This document shows, piece after piece, positions 49,890 to 62,883 of a DNA stretch of 64,000 nucleotides (position 1 is the stretch's first letter; each line of letters starts with the position of its first letter). The notes under the pieces are model-generated. The model was not told where the DNA came from. It saw only the letters and a list, made by a program, of their open reading frames with translations, and searched no databases. The position numbers and the translations under genes were made by a program. Source of the stretch: Allacma fusca (Eukaryota > Arthropoda > Collembola > Symphypleona > Sminthuridae); contig OX359247.1 in NCBI GenBank assembly GCA_947179485.1, positions 34,572,801 to 34,636,800 of the forward strand, written 5' to 3'.

Positions 49890-51160
49890 CCTTCAATTAT
49901 CTTTCATTTTTAAACTATCATATTGATATCAGTATCGTTTAGGCACAAATTCCGGATATGGATTTTGAGGACAGATATGAGCGATAAACTTTTATACAGT
50001 ACAAACATGAAGTGTACTACTATGCTAGACAAAACAATGCAAGTGGGAAAAAGTACGGGGTCTTCACCCTCCCGAATTCGGATTTTCGTTCTCACCAACC
50101 AAGGTTTCCGGTTTTGATGGTTATGTCATGCTTGGAAATAAGGCGACTTCGTAAACCTGTCATATTGTGATCTCTAGTAGGAATTAACTTAGGTCGTGGT
50201 TCCTTCCACGCCTTCACATAATTTACACATGGTCATTAAGCCATCTGAACGCCTTAAGTACTTCTCCCATACATTACAATTTTTGGAATCATGACTAGAT
50301 TATAGGTACTCTACAAGCGCCCCAATAGCTTGCACGTCTCATTAGTGAATTATTTATTACCCAGGGTTCCTCCCGTAAAAAAAATTGACGCATCCATAAG
50401 CGGAAAAGAGTATATCGCAATGTTTTTCCATTGCGAGAGTAAAGGGTTTCTAGATCAATAGATTTCTAACGAAATGGAAAAACATAGCGATACGATTTTC
50501 GTGCTTATGGATGCGTCAATTTTTGACGGGAGGAGCCCTGGGTAATAAATCATTCACTAACGAGACATGCAAACTATTTGGGCAATTGGGCATTACTTAC
50601 ATATTCTGAGGAATCACTTCGCTTGAAATTTACGTCCATACTAGAACTACTGACTCTTTACCACTGGACGAATTGGTTTTGGCATTTTAGAATCTTTTTA
50701 AGGCACGGTTTGTTAAAAATTATAGGCCGGAGAAAGATTATTGTTGTTATTAGGCTGGGGTGGAATAATAAAATAATTTTTACCCTAGCCCTAACCCTCA
50801 AAATAGATTTGTGGGCCTTTAAACATGTCATCTGAGGGCCTTAGTCATCATGTTTTTTACCCTGGCCGGGCCAGGGTGGGCCACCCCGTAAAACCACCCC
50901 TGTTATTAGGTAACAGTAACAAACTGGGAAACAATATAATAGTGATTTTAAATCATTCATTCAGCGTTATGTTCCATCGTATTATGACTATGGACATATA
51001 GTTTCATTCGTTTCGTTAAATTGTGCGATACCTAATTGTGGCGACATATGGCTTGAAAAAAAGCAGAATAATTTAGCGTTCAATATCGTTCGTCAAAAAT
51101 GTACGATATTAACGAGAATATCGTGTCGTTAATATCTTGCATAGGATGACAAAGATTTAT
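49890..51160. mobile_element. 1.27-kb insertion in copy 2, containing a fold-back element
   Basis: Copy 1 runs continuously from gatgacgaggc to gcatgctggga near 47050-47070. In copy 2 these points are separated by about 1.27 kb. The inserted DNA has no recognisable transposase frame. It contains a large fold-back palindrome (50319-50585), a shorter palindrome near 51110-51142 (gatattaacga / tcgttaatatc) and a C/G-rich patch near 50860-50895. Terminal repeats of the whole insertion were not found. A deletion in copy 1 is the alternative explanation. Confidence 0.5.
50319..50585. mobile_element. Fold-back (palindromic) element, MITE-like
   Basis: Two arms of about 115 bp (50319-50435 and 50471-50585) are reverse complements with scattered mismatches, around a spacer of about 35 bp. 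The left arm reads gtctcattagtgaattattt then attacccagggttcctcccg, followed by gacgcatccataagc; the right arm mirrors all of these. It has no coding capacity. The form fits a fold-back MITE or another hairpin-type non-autonomous element. Confidence 0.8.
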
Positions 51161-51826
51161 TTCATGCTGGGAACATTTCATAATGAATGAGTGAGATTTT
51201 GCCAAAGATTATAAATTATCAGAACTGTTGGTGAGAGAGGTAGTAATTGGCCTGATGGGACAGTCGAAGATTGAATCTTCTTAATAGATTTGGCTAAACA
51301 AGTTAAAGCTCTTCTGCAGTTCGTCAAATCCCAGGCTGTTGCGCATTTCACTTAAGATTTAAGAATTGGCGATTGTCTTCGGTGTGTATACACTGCTTGT
51401 AAATGTAACGGTCCTACACAGGGTTTTGCTTGTTTACAATTACAAGTTTCAATTATAACAGGTGGTAGTAAACAAGTATGTATATATGTAATAAGGTATA
51501 CAGTTTGTCAGAACGTTTCATGCTGGGCCAAACCGCCTACACGTGTGTAGGATGGATTGGAATTTGAAATGTAAATAAATTATACACATTATAGACAAAC
51601 CCCTGCGATTATGATTGTTCACGGTTTAATATATGATCACTTTGCATTTTAATTTTCAATTGAAGCTATGTGTAATTATAATATGATTAATGCGGAGGTG
51701 ACGATGCTTAAATACAACAGGTATAATTATCAATTATTATAATTATACCCTTGGCTTAATATCATTTCTTTCTTCGGGGTTACTAACGTGTCTATACATA
51801 TATAGCTTCTACCGTTCAGAGCAGTT

Positions 51827-52194
51827 CATTGCCACTGATATTAAATTGTAGACTCTTCGGATCACTGACCATTTGGCATTAAAATGCTCAAAGGACTGTA
51901 GTTTATCTGTGGTATACTGTATATTTACAAACATTAGTAAAGTAATCACTACAATTATTATTTTACGCGATTATATATAGTTGATATCGAATATAACTAA
52001 TGACATTCCGTATACAAATAAAACTAATATTTGACTTCCTTGGACAGTCAAAATTGGACAACCTCTCGGTTTCCGTTAGAATTAGAAACAGATGCAGAGA
52101 GACAATTAGGACACTTAAAGCTCCATTCAGTTTTAGACTCACGTAAATGTGTTGACAATATCATGAATCCTTATCCAACTATTCAAGCCATATT
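51827..52194. mobile_element. About 370-bp insertion in copy 2 of the duplication
   Basis: Copy 1 reads ...cagagcagtgctcaggcac... near 47710-47730. Copy 2 has the two halves (cagagcagt and gctcaggcac) separated by about 370 bp. The insert has a short open frame but no recognised protein, and I saw no terminal repeat. Confidence 0.5.
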
Positions 52195-52640
52195 CTGCTC
52201 AGGCACTTTTTACTAACAAGATTGGTATGAAGCAGTCATATACTACTGCGCCAATTTCAGTTGGGGTAAAATAAATAACTGTTCAAAAAATCCAGGACAT
52301 TGAAGGAGCTTTGGGTGATCGTGGATGGACAAAATACTAAATAATTTGGTAAAAATCCAATCAACCAAAATTATTTCTGAATGTTTAGACATAAGGGCTA
52401 TCGATTAAAATAACATAACAGAAAGTTGCGAGAAGCGCAATAGCAGCTAGCCGCCTGAAAATTTCAACCCACAGTTGCAAGTTGCGAGGGTGTGGTCCAG
52501 GACACTAAAAATTACTCATCAGCTGAATCAGGCAAACTTTATGCGCAATACCTTGTGTAATTTGTTGTACTTTAAACACAAGTTTTTCCAGGTAATAAAT
52601 GATAAGAGTAGGTAAAGTAGGAACGATAGTTCAAAGATTA

Positions 52641-55634
52641 TCACTGCGCCCCTTGCCGCAGTCTACAGTCACAAACTTCACATAACACCCGGGTTTTGGG
52701 ATTTAAATATGTGCACTGAGGACAGGCGATTTGATCGGAAGAGACACTTGCCGGGGATTCTTTGGGAGGACTAGTATTGGTTTCTTCCCTATTAGAATTA
52801 CTAGACGCTGACCGGGCCACGGAAGAGTAGGAGCGCAAATTCGGCGAGGGCTGGCTTGACGAAGGCTTTGCAGCTCCCGACGAACCTTTCAAGGTTTTAG
52901 TGTCAAGTTTGAGTGTAGGGATTTCTTCATCAAATTTGAAGTCTCTACTCTTAGCACAAATTTCACAAATGTTCCCTTCGGCGTGATTAACGTAGGTGCA
53001 ATGAGGACATTGCCATGGCTCAGGATTACTTCCAGGAATGTCCATATCATCGTTAGGCTTATGGTTTTTCTGCGACCCGTTGTCATCTTTGACTTTATCT
53101 CTTCTCCGCTCATTCTGGCTACTCGACTTTTTCTTTCCGTATGCGTCTTCCACAAAATCTTTAGATTTATTTTCAAGTTCCAATTGGACACGTATGTTTT
53201 GCGCTTTGTCCGTTACATCACCTAGTTCTTTGTGACTCTGCTTCATCACCCTATCATTGTTGCTTAGGTTAGGATCAGTCCGAGGGTCAGAATTGGAGTC
53301 AGGAGGATTTGAAGAAAGAAGCTTGTTGTAATACACGGTTTCCAAACTATCTAGATTGGTCTCGGTGGGAGGGGCTTTACCTTTACTGTACTCTCTCTGA
53401 TATTCAGTCTCATATTCTACTTGCTTACTAGTTGACTTCCCCATTCGGGAATTATCGACCGGTCGATGATTTTCGTGACTCCGGCTTCCAGTTTTCTGTC
53501 GGCCGATATATGTATCATAGTCCTCTCTGGAGTTGCTTGTTACATCCGGTGGTTGCTTATTGTAACCCCATGAGTATGTTTCGGACGATGAAGATGATGT
53601 TTTTAGTGATTCTCTATCAGAAGACAACCGAGAGCTGGGAAGTTTACTTTCGACAGGTAACCTTTCCTTTCCTTGTGAGTATTTAGAATTAGAAGTGTAA
53701 GCCGACTCGATACTGTTTGGTTTATGGTTCTGAACAAGATTTTGAACTCCGTGACGATACTCCAAAGCATCCCTCAAAGCACAGTCTTCTTCGGCATTAT
53801 TTCTATCACCATTATACATATACTTTGCCGCTGAAGCCTCAGCGGTACGGGAAGATTTTACAGTGGAGTTAGTATTAAGGCCATAAGCAGAGTGTAAGGG
53901 TTGTCGAGAACGTTCCGATTTTTCTTGGGCTAAGTTATGATGTTTCATTTCAATATCGAGCCAGTTAGGTTCATCTAAACAACTAGAGTCACTTCCTCCT
54001 TGCATACGGCGGAGCGTCTCCATCGAAATTTTTTTCTGCTCGAGAGGTTTATGTATGTTATTGAACTGACCTCGAGAACTGCTGGAGCTACTGCTTGAAT
54101 GAATGGGCTTAAAATTCTCAGCATTTTCAACACTTGAACTTCTATAATTTGAAACCGTTTTTGGAATATACGGCGACGAGGTAGAGCTTCTCGTGTCACT
54201 TCTTCGATCATATCCCATATTTGGGAGTGGTAATCCAAAATCTGGTGGATTATGCGAGTTTGGGTAGCGGTCCGTGTTATTCAAGAATCCGTTGTTCAAA
54301 CTACCCGGGTACACAAAACTGGTTGGGCCATCCCCATTACCATTGTACATAAAATTCGAAGAGGAGGAATTAATACTTGGGGAATTAGGAGAGAGCAGGT
54401 TTCCAGAGGGAGTGTGAAAATCATCGTTGGACACTGGGTCGTAAATGTTCTCTTGCTCCCGTTGTGTGTAATGCAAAACGTTCCGAGCAAGTTCACGCTC
54501 TGGCAGGTCTCCCGATTTCAATCTATTTAATCCAACATCGCCCACATCTACCAGATAGTCTACAGGACAGTCATAACTACTGTATCCATTTCTTTGCTGT
54601 GGAATTTGCTGTTTAGCTAGTTCTTGCTTCCTAAGATATTCGTCATGCTGTCTTCGATGAATGTCATAACAAATTTTTTTCCCGATCGTCGGAACATCTC
54701 CTATGTGCGTTCTTCTGTAATGGTACACTTCTGCTGGAGTGATATCACAGTTTTTTAGCTGCGATCTAACATAGTCCCATATCTTGCTCAAAATCTATTA
54801 AATGAAGTTAAAAATATATTACACGAACAGTATTGACGCATACTATACATCTCATGATACTATATACCGGATATAACATGATGCACGCTTGAATTTCTGA
54901 TTTTTAAAGCAAAACATACCAAACATTCCTGACTTGCCACGAAACAATCACGGGAGACTTCTTTAAGGAAAGATGGATTTGGCAGACGTGCTAACTGTAG
55001 CGTATCATCGTCAATATTAGCATAACCCATTGCAATCAGAACTTCATGAGCATTTTCTAGGTACGCTTGGACATTGTGAATGTAGTACCCCGACGATAAC
55101 TAAAACCAAACCATTAAATTTTTTCAAACTTGGAATAGTTTAAAATCGAGTAAAGAAATAGCAGTGAAATCATATGCAACTCAATACACAACGAACTTAC
55201 ATGTAACATTTTAAATTCGGGTCTCCAAGGCTGATCCAACAGATTTTGTCCATATTTTGCCAAGTGCGCAAAAGCTTCGCTAGCTTCTCTTGGATCAAAG
55301 TCCTCAATCATGACTATACTTTGATTTAAGACACTTTCGACGGCCGGAGTTTTGAATTTCTGGGCTTGCACCACTTGATTTAAATACTCTTCAGCGTATC
55401 CTAAATCCAAGAAATAGTTCTCCCATTAAATCTCACAAACATTACCAATAAAACAAAAACACTCCTGGTCCTAAAAGAAAACTCAAAAATCCAGTGTGTA
55501 CCTTTAAGCAATCTCAACGCTTCACATTTCTTATCTGAATCATCCGTCTTGCAAAACTGTTCGTGATGAAATGCAATATACTCATAAAGCTGCCGAACAT
55601 GTTCTGGAGCGGTGGATCTCTTGTACGGGATCAT
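52641..55634 (-). CDS. tamo: Tamozhennic/SPATA2-like protein (PUB domain, two RanBP2-type zinc fingers)
   Basis: SPATA2 links the deubiquitinase CYLD to the linear-ubiquitin ligase LUBAC through its PUB domain; fly Tamozhennic affects nuclear import of Rel factors. Four exons join in phase: 55634-55502, 55400-55201, 55099-54920, 54794-52641; 888 aa. The start (MIPYKRSTAPEHVRQLYEYI) is the first ATG after an in-frame stop. The PUB region (about residues 45-170) holds LLDQPWRPEFKMLHLSSGYY and AHEVLIAMGYANID, resembling SPATA2 YPWKKEF and AILSCMGY. Next come KIWDYVRSQLKNCDITPAEV and YHYRRTHIGDV, then a long Ser/Asn-rich disordered region encoded by one 2154-nt exon. Two C-terminal NZF fingers follow: PWQCPHCTYVNHAEGNICEIC (from about 764) and CPQCTYLNPKTRVLCEVC (from about 862), likely ubiquitin binding. 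Its 3' part is duplicated immediately downstream. Confidence 0.82.
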
Positions 55635-57480
55635 CTTCACAAAACCGTCCCAATTGAAGTATTTTTAATTTGAAAAGCAATCCAAACAGCAGAAATGTCT
55701 ACAAATCCTCTCCCCCTGATATTTCCTTCCTCATCCAATATTTCAAATACCCTGTTGGACGCCCAGCATCAGTCTCGATCTGAAAATTAAATCAAAACAA
55801 CACTCCCATCATCATCAAACCCAAAACGTCAAAACTATCCCCAACCGAAATTACCCAACTCGAATACAACTATACATACACCACCAACATCTCAATAATG
55901 ACAAACTATCTACAAAATACAACTATTCAAAATGTTCCTCACAAACTGCTATACCCACCACTTCTCAATCACATAATGACACTATTTAACGGAACACAAT
56001 AAAATAAACAAGCCCCAGCTATCCTTCCCCTATATTTACACTTACATCAAAAGTCATAAACTATCCCACAGAAAAAACTTTACCAGTCGTTATCTCCCTA
56101 TTGCAGCAAAATCTCTACAACAGTTGTGATCCTCTGTCTGATCATTGCACCTCAGTATACCATCCACAACAAGAAGCTGTTTCAAACCCCAAAACCCCCA
56201 TAAACAATACAAATGGTCTGCAAAAGTACTTAAATTAGCATATATACAATCACAAAACCCAATCCAATCCCATACTCTCCTAACAAACCTTAAAAAAAGT
56301 ATATAGCCCAGTTTGAAACACCACAGTTAACTTTATTTCCCTGTCTCTCTAATCATTTATACTTTTAACTTCCTTCCAATCGACTCTCTCAGCCCTGGCC
56401 ATTCCCACTTTCAACTTGCCACTTGCACTTTAGGTTCCCAGGAGAAGAAACTCGTCAGGTCACATTGCGGTTACACTCTACAACTAAACACTATAAATTA
56501 GGTTAATGTTTTTTAAATCCACATGTAGGTATTGTTACACTCCTACAAACAAAAAAAAACCTTTACATATTACATCCCAATCTGACAATCCCTATAAAAA
56601 CACTCTTTCCTCTGCCAATAAATATATTTTATTTTTAAAAAATTTAAATTACACTCAAAATTAACATACCATATATACACTTAAGTGTCAAGTGTTTCCC
56701 TGTTGAATGAACTATTTCAATTTTTATTTGCAATATTTCATGTTCCTCATGAGTTTATACTATGCGGTGACTCATCGGTCAATCTATGTACAACTCCAGA
56801 CTATAAACCTTTAATTGCACTAAATATTCACAATCCTGTAACTATATCATAACTATTACCAGTTTTAAATGGTCATTAGGATATAGTCAACCACAAATAA
56901 TAATGTCACTCCTTATTTACAATATGCACTCTATTCCTTCTAATTCATTAAATATTCACAGATGATTCATTGAGGAAATATCACAAGGAGTCACTAAACA
57001 ACTACTACTGTGTATAAATTGTACTCAGAACGAATGGATATCAAATTGTGCTCACTTTTTTTATTACTTTTTTTTTTAAAGACGAAGTTTTTTGAGGAAG
57101 TTCTTCACCATGTGTGTATGTGTGTATATAATAGCATAGCTCGAAAAAAACTAGTACTTAAAATCTGAAGTGAGTACATATGCCGAGTTAGGGGTTCCGT
57201 TCCAATGTATAGAAATGCGCTTTAATTTACCTTATGACGAATAGCACAGGGATTCCGCATCCGCAGTTCTCAACACGCACCCTCAAAACTAATTTATTGT
57301 GACAGCAGTGTGTCGCTCGAAATATGAACTTTAAAGGGAATATGTGTCTCTTCTAGTCTCTATATATCGTAGTGTTGTTTACCTTCTTCTGCCGGACGGT
57401 TGTATGAACAGTGGACGCTCTGCGGAAGGGACGCCCCCCCCCTTCCCCCTCAAAATAGAGCGCTTTCTCTGTAAGGGACA
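55635..57480 (-). promoter_or_regulatory. 5' UTR / promoter region of the tamozhennic/SPATA2-like gene
   Basis: No coding sequence seen. From about 55.65 to 56.4 kb the plus strand is C-rich and it is largely G-rich after 57.5 kb. By analogy with the other genes here, transcription may start near 57.3-57.5 kb, where there is a C-run (57436-57446). Inference only. Confidence 0.35.
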
Positions 57481-60400
57481 AAAATGCTTGGATAAATTCC
57501 TATTTAAAGTAGAATGCTAATTTTGTTCTGGAAAAAGATGAATTTGTATAGGAGAGTAAGATATATGAGACAGTTAAATATTTCGCTTTAAAGGAGCTCT
57601 TATGAGCATTCAAATAATTATTTATATTTTAGGACTGGCTTACGTGAGCTGGGTGAACAACTAACAGCTGTGTGGGACGAACGCTGGTGATGGGCTTTAA
57701 TTAAGTGTACTAATTTGTATGGGGAAATAATGAGAGCTTTAAAGGATAATTAAAATCTTTTTTGTAATATTATTATTGAGAGTTAATTTTTTTTGAGGAA
57801 GAAGGATATGTCTGGTAATTTGTAATATTATTATTAGTGAAATACTAAATTGGAAGTAAAAGTCAGGAAAGGGATAATACAAATAGAGCTGGGGCTTTCG
57901 GAGAGGAAAGTACCACGGTAGCAATGAGGTTTACAGGAAGCAAATGGGAAGAAGCAATGAGACGATCATTCCATTCACTGTGTGTGTGTGAATAAATGTG
58001 ATGTCTTTTTTTTCCATGACGGAATATAGTATAGAGTTAAGATCTGCGCCTCTCGTCTCCCCAAAGGATTTTGCACAAGTATTCCACCTAAATTTAGTCC
58101 GCTCATATTAAAGAAACATCAATTGAAGAGTTGGGATGGGGCCAGGATGATATTTTGGTGAATGGCCTGGATTCGGATTATCTCCCGTGCCTAAATCAGT
58201 CGATGGGGGAATGCTAGGTCGAGACTGCCATTGCCCTTTTGTCTTTCGGTGTACAGTGAACACACTGTGTACAGACACTAGGGAGGTATGCATTTTTGAA
58301 TGAGATGTCTTACATGGGGTGGGATTTCCCATGTAAATGTATAATCCTCGGGATGAACTCATATTGTGTGGTAATGCGGGTGGGAGGGGGAAATTTGTTG
58401 TGTGTAATAGCTTGAGAGAGAGAGAGATCATTCAGAAATGATATCTTCCAAATAGCGGGTAGATGGTTTTGGGGAAATGTGATGGTGATGTGATGGTGGC
58501 AGTGTGGATTACGCCAATGATGATCTTATCAACTTGTAAATTCAGACGTTCTGCCAGGATCCCTGGGTCTATCTTATGCCTGTAATGCATTATATGTAAT
58601 TACTAAATATTGTCCCAGCATTTTAAAAATTATCTCATTGATCAATATTTCCGGTGTGTATGTTCGGTGAAGGAAAGATTCCCACTTGCAAAGAAAACAC
58701 GGCTTGGATGACAGGGCAGTCCCAAGCCGTGGGTCCCAGCTGTAGTTACTGTTTAAAAAAATTTGGCAGTGTTTAAAATGTAGGCCTAGAACTTTTGAAC
58801 TTTTACAAAATGGGAAGAGAAAGAGACTTCCATAGTGTATGTCCTTTATACAATTTCATCTGAATGCAATGTCGTCACGGGAGTCGGGCCCTAGTTTCAT
58901 GTGAAGATGACGAGTGATGTCAACAGAGCAGGATGAGTACCTATCATATTTTTGGTGACTTTATCTGTGAGCGCTCCATAAAGTATAATAGGAAACGATG
59001 GTACAAGTAAGCATTATAGTTATAAACATGTTTGTCTGCAGGCATTGTATAAAGCCTTAATTTATGTATCTGTACAAGGCAATTAAAAGTATCAGGATCG
59101 GGAACATAAATAGTTTGAGCAAAGTCTGAATGAATGAAGTAGTTTCAATACAGTCTGAATGAATCCTCTGAAATAATGCTAACAAGGACTGGGTTTTGTA
59201 TGGATAATAACCCGAATCGGAATGAAAGTTTTTGGAACCGTAGAGTAGAACCTTATAACCCTTGGCCCATGATGCCCCAACGTTCCCAAAACATTGTTCC
59301 AGTTCACCATAGATCCGGCGCCAGAGGTCGCCCAACATTTAATCCTAAAAATTTTATAGGAACACTTACCCCCTTCTCGTGTCCTATATTGACAGCTTAA
59401 AATTAATTTTAAATCTCATAGGAAAAGTTAAGAATTACGAATTGAAAACTGGCTGATGGGGAAGTCATTAATTAAAAAATGTGATACTCCTTCGAAATTT
59501 GGAGGACGTCCAATTCCAAAGTCGTATTGACGGTTAACACCAGCTGAAAACATCATATGATATTACGTCGTAGCAGTTTTTATTTCACGGATTATATGAG
59601 TGAGCCCACGTTCGAATGTACGAAATATGAAAGTATGCAAAATTGATTAAAATCATAAGGATGAGTTTCTAATGTTTACTTTACGTAACAATTGAATTCA
59701 GAGCCACATTTTCTAGCATTTACAGAGAACTAGCGCGACAAATTTGTATGCCAGTTTGGGTGTATTAGACAAAATGATCCTATGCTAGAACACAAAGTTT
59801 CATTCCGATCCTCATTATCCCTCGAAAAATCGCTCTTGTAAGATTTCTCAAGACAGGACTGACAACTATCAATAGTGAGGTCTTTACTTGAATTTTACAT
59901 AGGAAACAAATGAAGAGTCCGGATGGAATTAGATGTAAGCTCGTGGGGGTGACTAGCTTGAATGGTTCGAATGCACGCAGAAGTCTTACGTAATGATAAT
60001 GTTCCTGTCTGTCGCCATCCGGTCACTATTTACTATTCATTGCGGACATGTGGAGACCATTAAGTTTTAATCAAGTTCAAGCACAAGTTTATCATCGCCA
60101 TGTGTACTTACTTACGTATGCAAAGACTAGAGACAGACAGATACACAAAAGAAGGGATTATTAACCCCAGGGAAATATTTGCAGAAGTGAACAAATACCA
60201 CTCGGGCTTTTTGCATACTATTTCCATGCAGTAGCTCTGGAATAATTATTATTGTGCCCTCCTTCCTGACAGATATTTTTGTTGATGAGCCATAATCTTT
60301 AGTAGATCCCTGTTTGTGTATATTGGGACGATATGTTTCGAGGAGAGACAGCGAACTCACTATTTGCCCTCTGATTGTAAGAGAAATCTGAGACGCTGTA

Positions 60401-62731
60401 TCCCATCCCGTGTGTGTCAGGAGTTCATAGGGGATCTATACATGACGCTCTCTGGCATGTAACTGACAGGAGACAGGAAATATATTGAAGGCACAGGCAC
60501 AGGAGCTGACTTTCATATAGATGAAACAGAGGGGAACAAAAAATGTAAACATCCGTTGCAGTAAGTAGTCCCTAGTTACATGCATGGTTCGTTATACTAA
60601 TACAGCATTCGAGGCTAAAAGTAGGTAAGACTCAGCTCCTCCGAGTATTTTTACTTATTTTACTACTTTTAATTCATCATCCTACCTAAGAAAAGTTACT
60701 GCACCTTTTGGCCCCGTGGATCGCGTACCCCTCAATCACATGTACGTAGGAAATCTGGAGAGATCCCTCTTGATTTTAATTTCAAATTACATTTTATTAC
60801 ACCCTACGAGTAAATATTTACACTGTACGCTCATTCCAAATGCGAGCAATTAGATTTAAATTATTGAAAATAATTTAGGTGAAAGTAATGTTGTCCCATG
60901 TAATTAGCTGTTACAATGGGAATGAACTCTTAATGAATGATGAGTCTGTATCCGTACATACATATGGACATTTACATGCATCACATACACATAATTACAT
61001 TTAGATGGACGGAACTTCCAAGAAAACAGTGAGCCTTTACATAATTACTTGATGATACACTACAATATCAGAAAAATGACCAACAACAACATCATCATCT
61101 CGTCAATGTGTACAAACGTAATTATGTACTAGTTGATACTTAATGTATTTAGTACTTGTACCACTTTGGTCGACTAAATGTCGGACGGGTTACATTGGAG
61201 TTGCATGCCTGTAATGATATTTCCCTAATAGAATTAAGTGAGAGAAGTGGCTCCTATTAAATGCAATGCAACGGTGAAACTATAAGCAAGTAGGCTACAT
61301 CAACCATGACAAGTGTTTACAGTATACTTACTCTTCACACAGAGAAAAATCAGTTGTTGTAACGATGGTTCCCATTTGATTCCCTGCTCATCCTTTGTTT
61401 CATTGTTCAATTCTATTTCCACGTTCCTAACCATAGTTAATGGAGTTAATCCTTCGAGTGTGTATATTTTACGCTAATATATGAAACTCCAAGTAAATAC
61501 AGTCTTCTTTGGAAATCACGGTCTCGCCTCTGTGTATCGGAAACTCTTCAGACTGGAAACAAATGATGGGAAACAATTTCCTTACGTCCTGATAACCTTT
61601 CAAGTGCAAAAACACTTTGTTCTTATTACCACTGCCACCATTTCAGGCTAGTTGAGGGAATAATGTAGCAGTGACATTAACATAATTTCCATAGATATTA
61701 GATAAAATTGGGCGAGGACCAGAGAGTTCTCAAGCGTTATGACTGCTTAAAGTAAATGTGTATATGTATGTATTGTATAGATTCCTAACTAAGGGTACAC
61801 TATCGGATAATGTAACACATATGCAAGTATTTCATTAAATGAAACTCATTCATACAAACTAAATACATAAACATTTTCAATTATTGATGAATATTTGGTC
61901 CCCCCTTGTCTGCAGAAAGGTATGTTTAAATCCTGGAATATCCCAGTCTTTCCCTGAAATTGTGTTGAAGCATGAAACCACCCTTGCAAAACTCCAAATG
62001 AAACTCACCCTTCAGTCAGGATTTTCAGCGATAGTTAGAGTTCGGCATAAAATCTCCAAAGATAAAGCCCGCACACTCAACATCCCCCTCAGTCTGACTA
62101 CCGGCATGACAAAGAGTAATGTTGGAAGTATGGATATTGTGTGAGAGGAAAGAGAACAGTTCGAGGTAACACATGTAGTAATGCCATGCATGACTCACGT
62201 TGTGAATTGAATCCACTCCGTCGGATTTTATTACCCGGGTAATCTGTGCATGGAGAAGTTTCAACCCTCTAACAATATTCCTTCCCCTTTTGCAGGCCTT
62301 CTTCGGCCCACAGTTGATGAGAGAGGGATGCTGCTGGGCTGATGATGGTGTTTTGCTCCTGAATGTATAAAACCCTGATGTTCAGAAAGCTTTCCCATAG
62401 ATTACTATACTTACTGTAGTGTATTCGTCATGGGAAACTTGGTGACTTTTTTCATCTGTTCCTTGGCTCACACAAGAACAGCAAGACGAAGGATTCTCAC
62501 AGAGAGAGAGACTCAAGTATAGGAGTACAATTACTCAAGTGGAACATCCTAATTAAAACCCAAGAGTCTTGGACCATTTTTAACACTCAAGTTAAAATCA
62601 CTGCCCTCAGAGTCTTATCAGGAAGGTCGTCTGTCTCTCTCTCTCTCTCATCCTTAAGGTATGCCACCAAACGTTTTTTTCTTTCATTATAGTCCCATTG
62701 ATGGAGGTGTGCGGAGTCAAGGAGTAAGTGC
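57481..62731. other. Intergenic, no gene supported
   Basis: Several short open frames exist (for example 59176-59400 on the plus strand and 61884-62144 on the plus strand) but none shows a recognisable domain, splice context or family motif. Microsatellite runs and AT-rich sequence dominate. Confidence 0.5.
62634..62649. repeat. (TC)n microsatellite
   Basis: Eight uninterrupted TC dinucleotides. Confidence 0.9.
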
Positions 62732-62883
62732 TAAGTTGGGTATAAAATATTAAGTTGGGTATACCATAATAAGCTGAGTATAAGATAATAAGTTGAATAT
62801 AAGATAATAAGTTGCTTAAGATTATAAGTTGAGTATCTATAAGATAATGAGTTGGGTATGAGATAATAAGTTGAGTATCACAT
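62732..62883. repeat. Degenerate tandem repeat of about 19 bp
   Basis: Eight imperfect units on the pattern ataagttgagtataagata. Unit lengths vary from about 17 to 23 bp. The open frame it creates on the minus strand is a by-product. Confidence 0.85.

Larger units (their letters stand above)
49515..54175. repeat. Segmental duplication, copy 2 (3' part of the tamozhennic/SPATA2-like gene and its flank)
   Basis: Counterpart of 46604-49024. It includes two extra segments relative to copy 1 (about 49890-51160 and 51827-52194) and the ancestral-looking order of coding blocks. Shared landmarks include the conserved stretches near 51200-51330 and 52260-52640. Confidence 0.88.

Noticed and set aside
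52031..52216. 61-residue frame inside the 370-bp insertion
   Set aside because: No known domain; short and isolated. Only the insertion itself is supported.
59176..59400. Possible transposase fragment (FCMDNNPNRNESFWNRRVEP...)
   Set aside because: I tried to match Tc1/mariner transposase motifs, but neither strand shows a DDE catalytic motif or terminal repeats. Not enough to call.
59960..59985. tRNA B-box-like sequence (ggttcgaatg)
   Set aside because: No A box, acceptor stem or anticodon arm can be drawn around it.
61884..62144. 86-residue plus-strand open frame
   Set aside because: No domain, no splice evidence; expected by chance in several kilobases of intergenic DNA.
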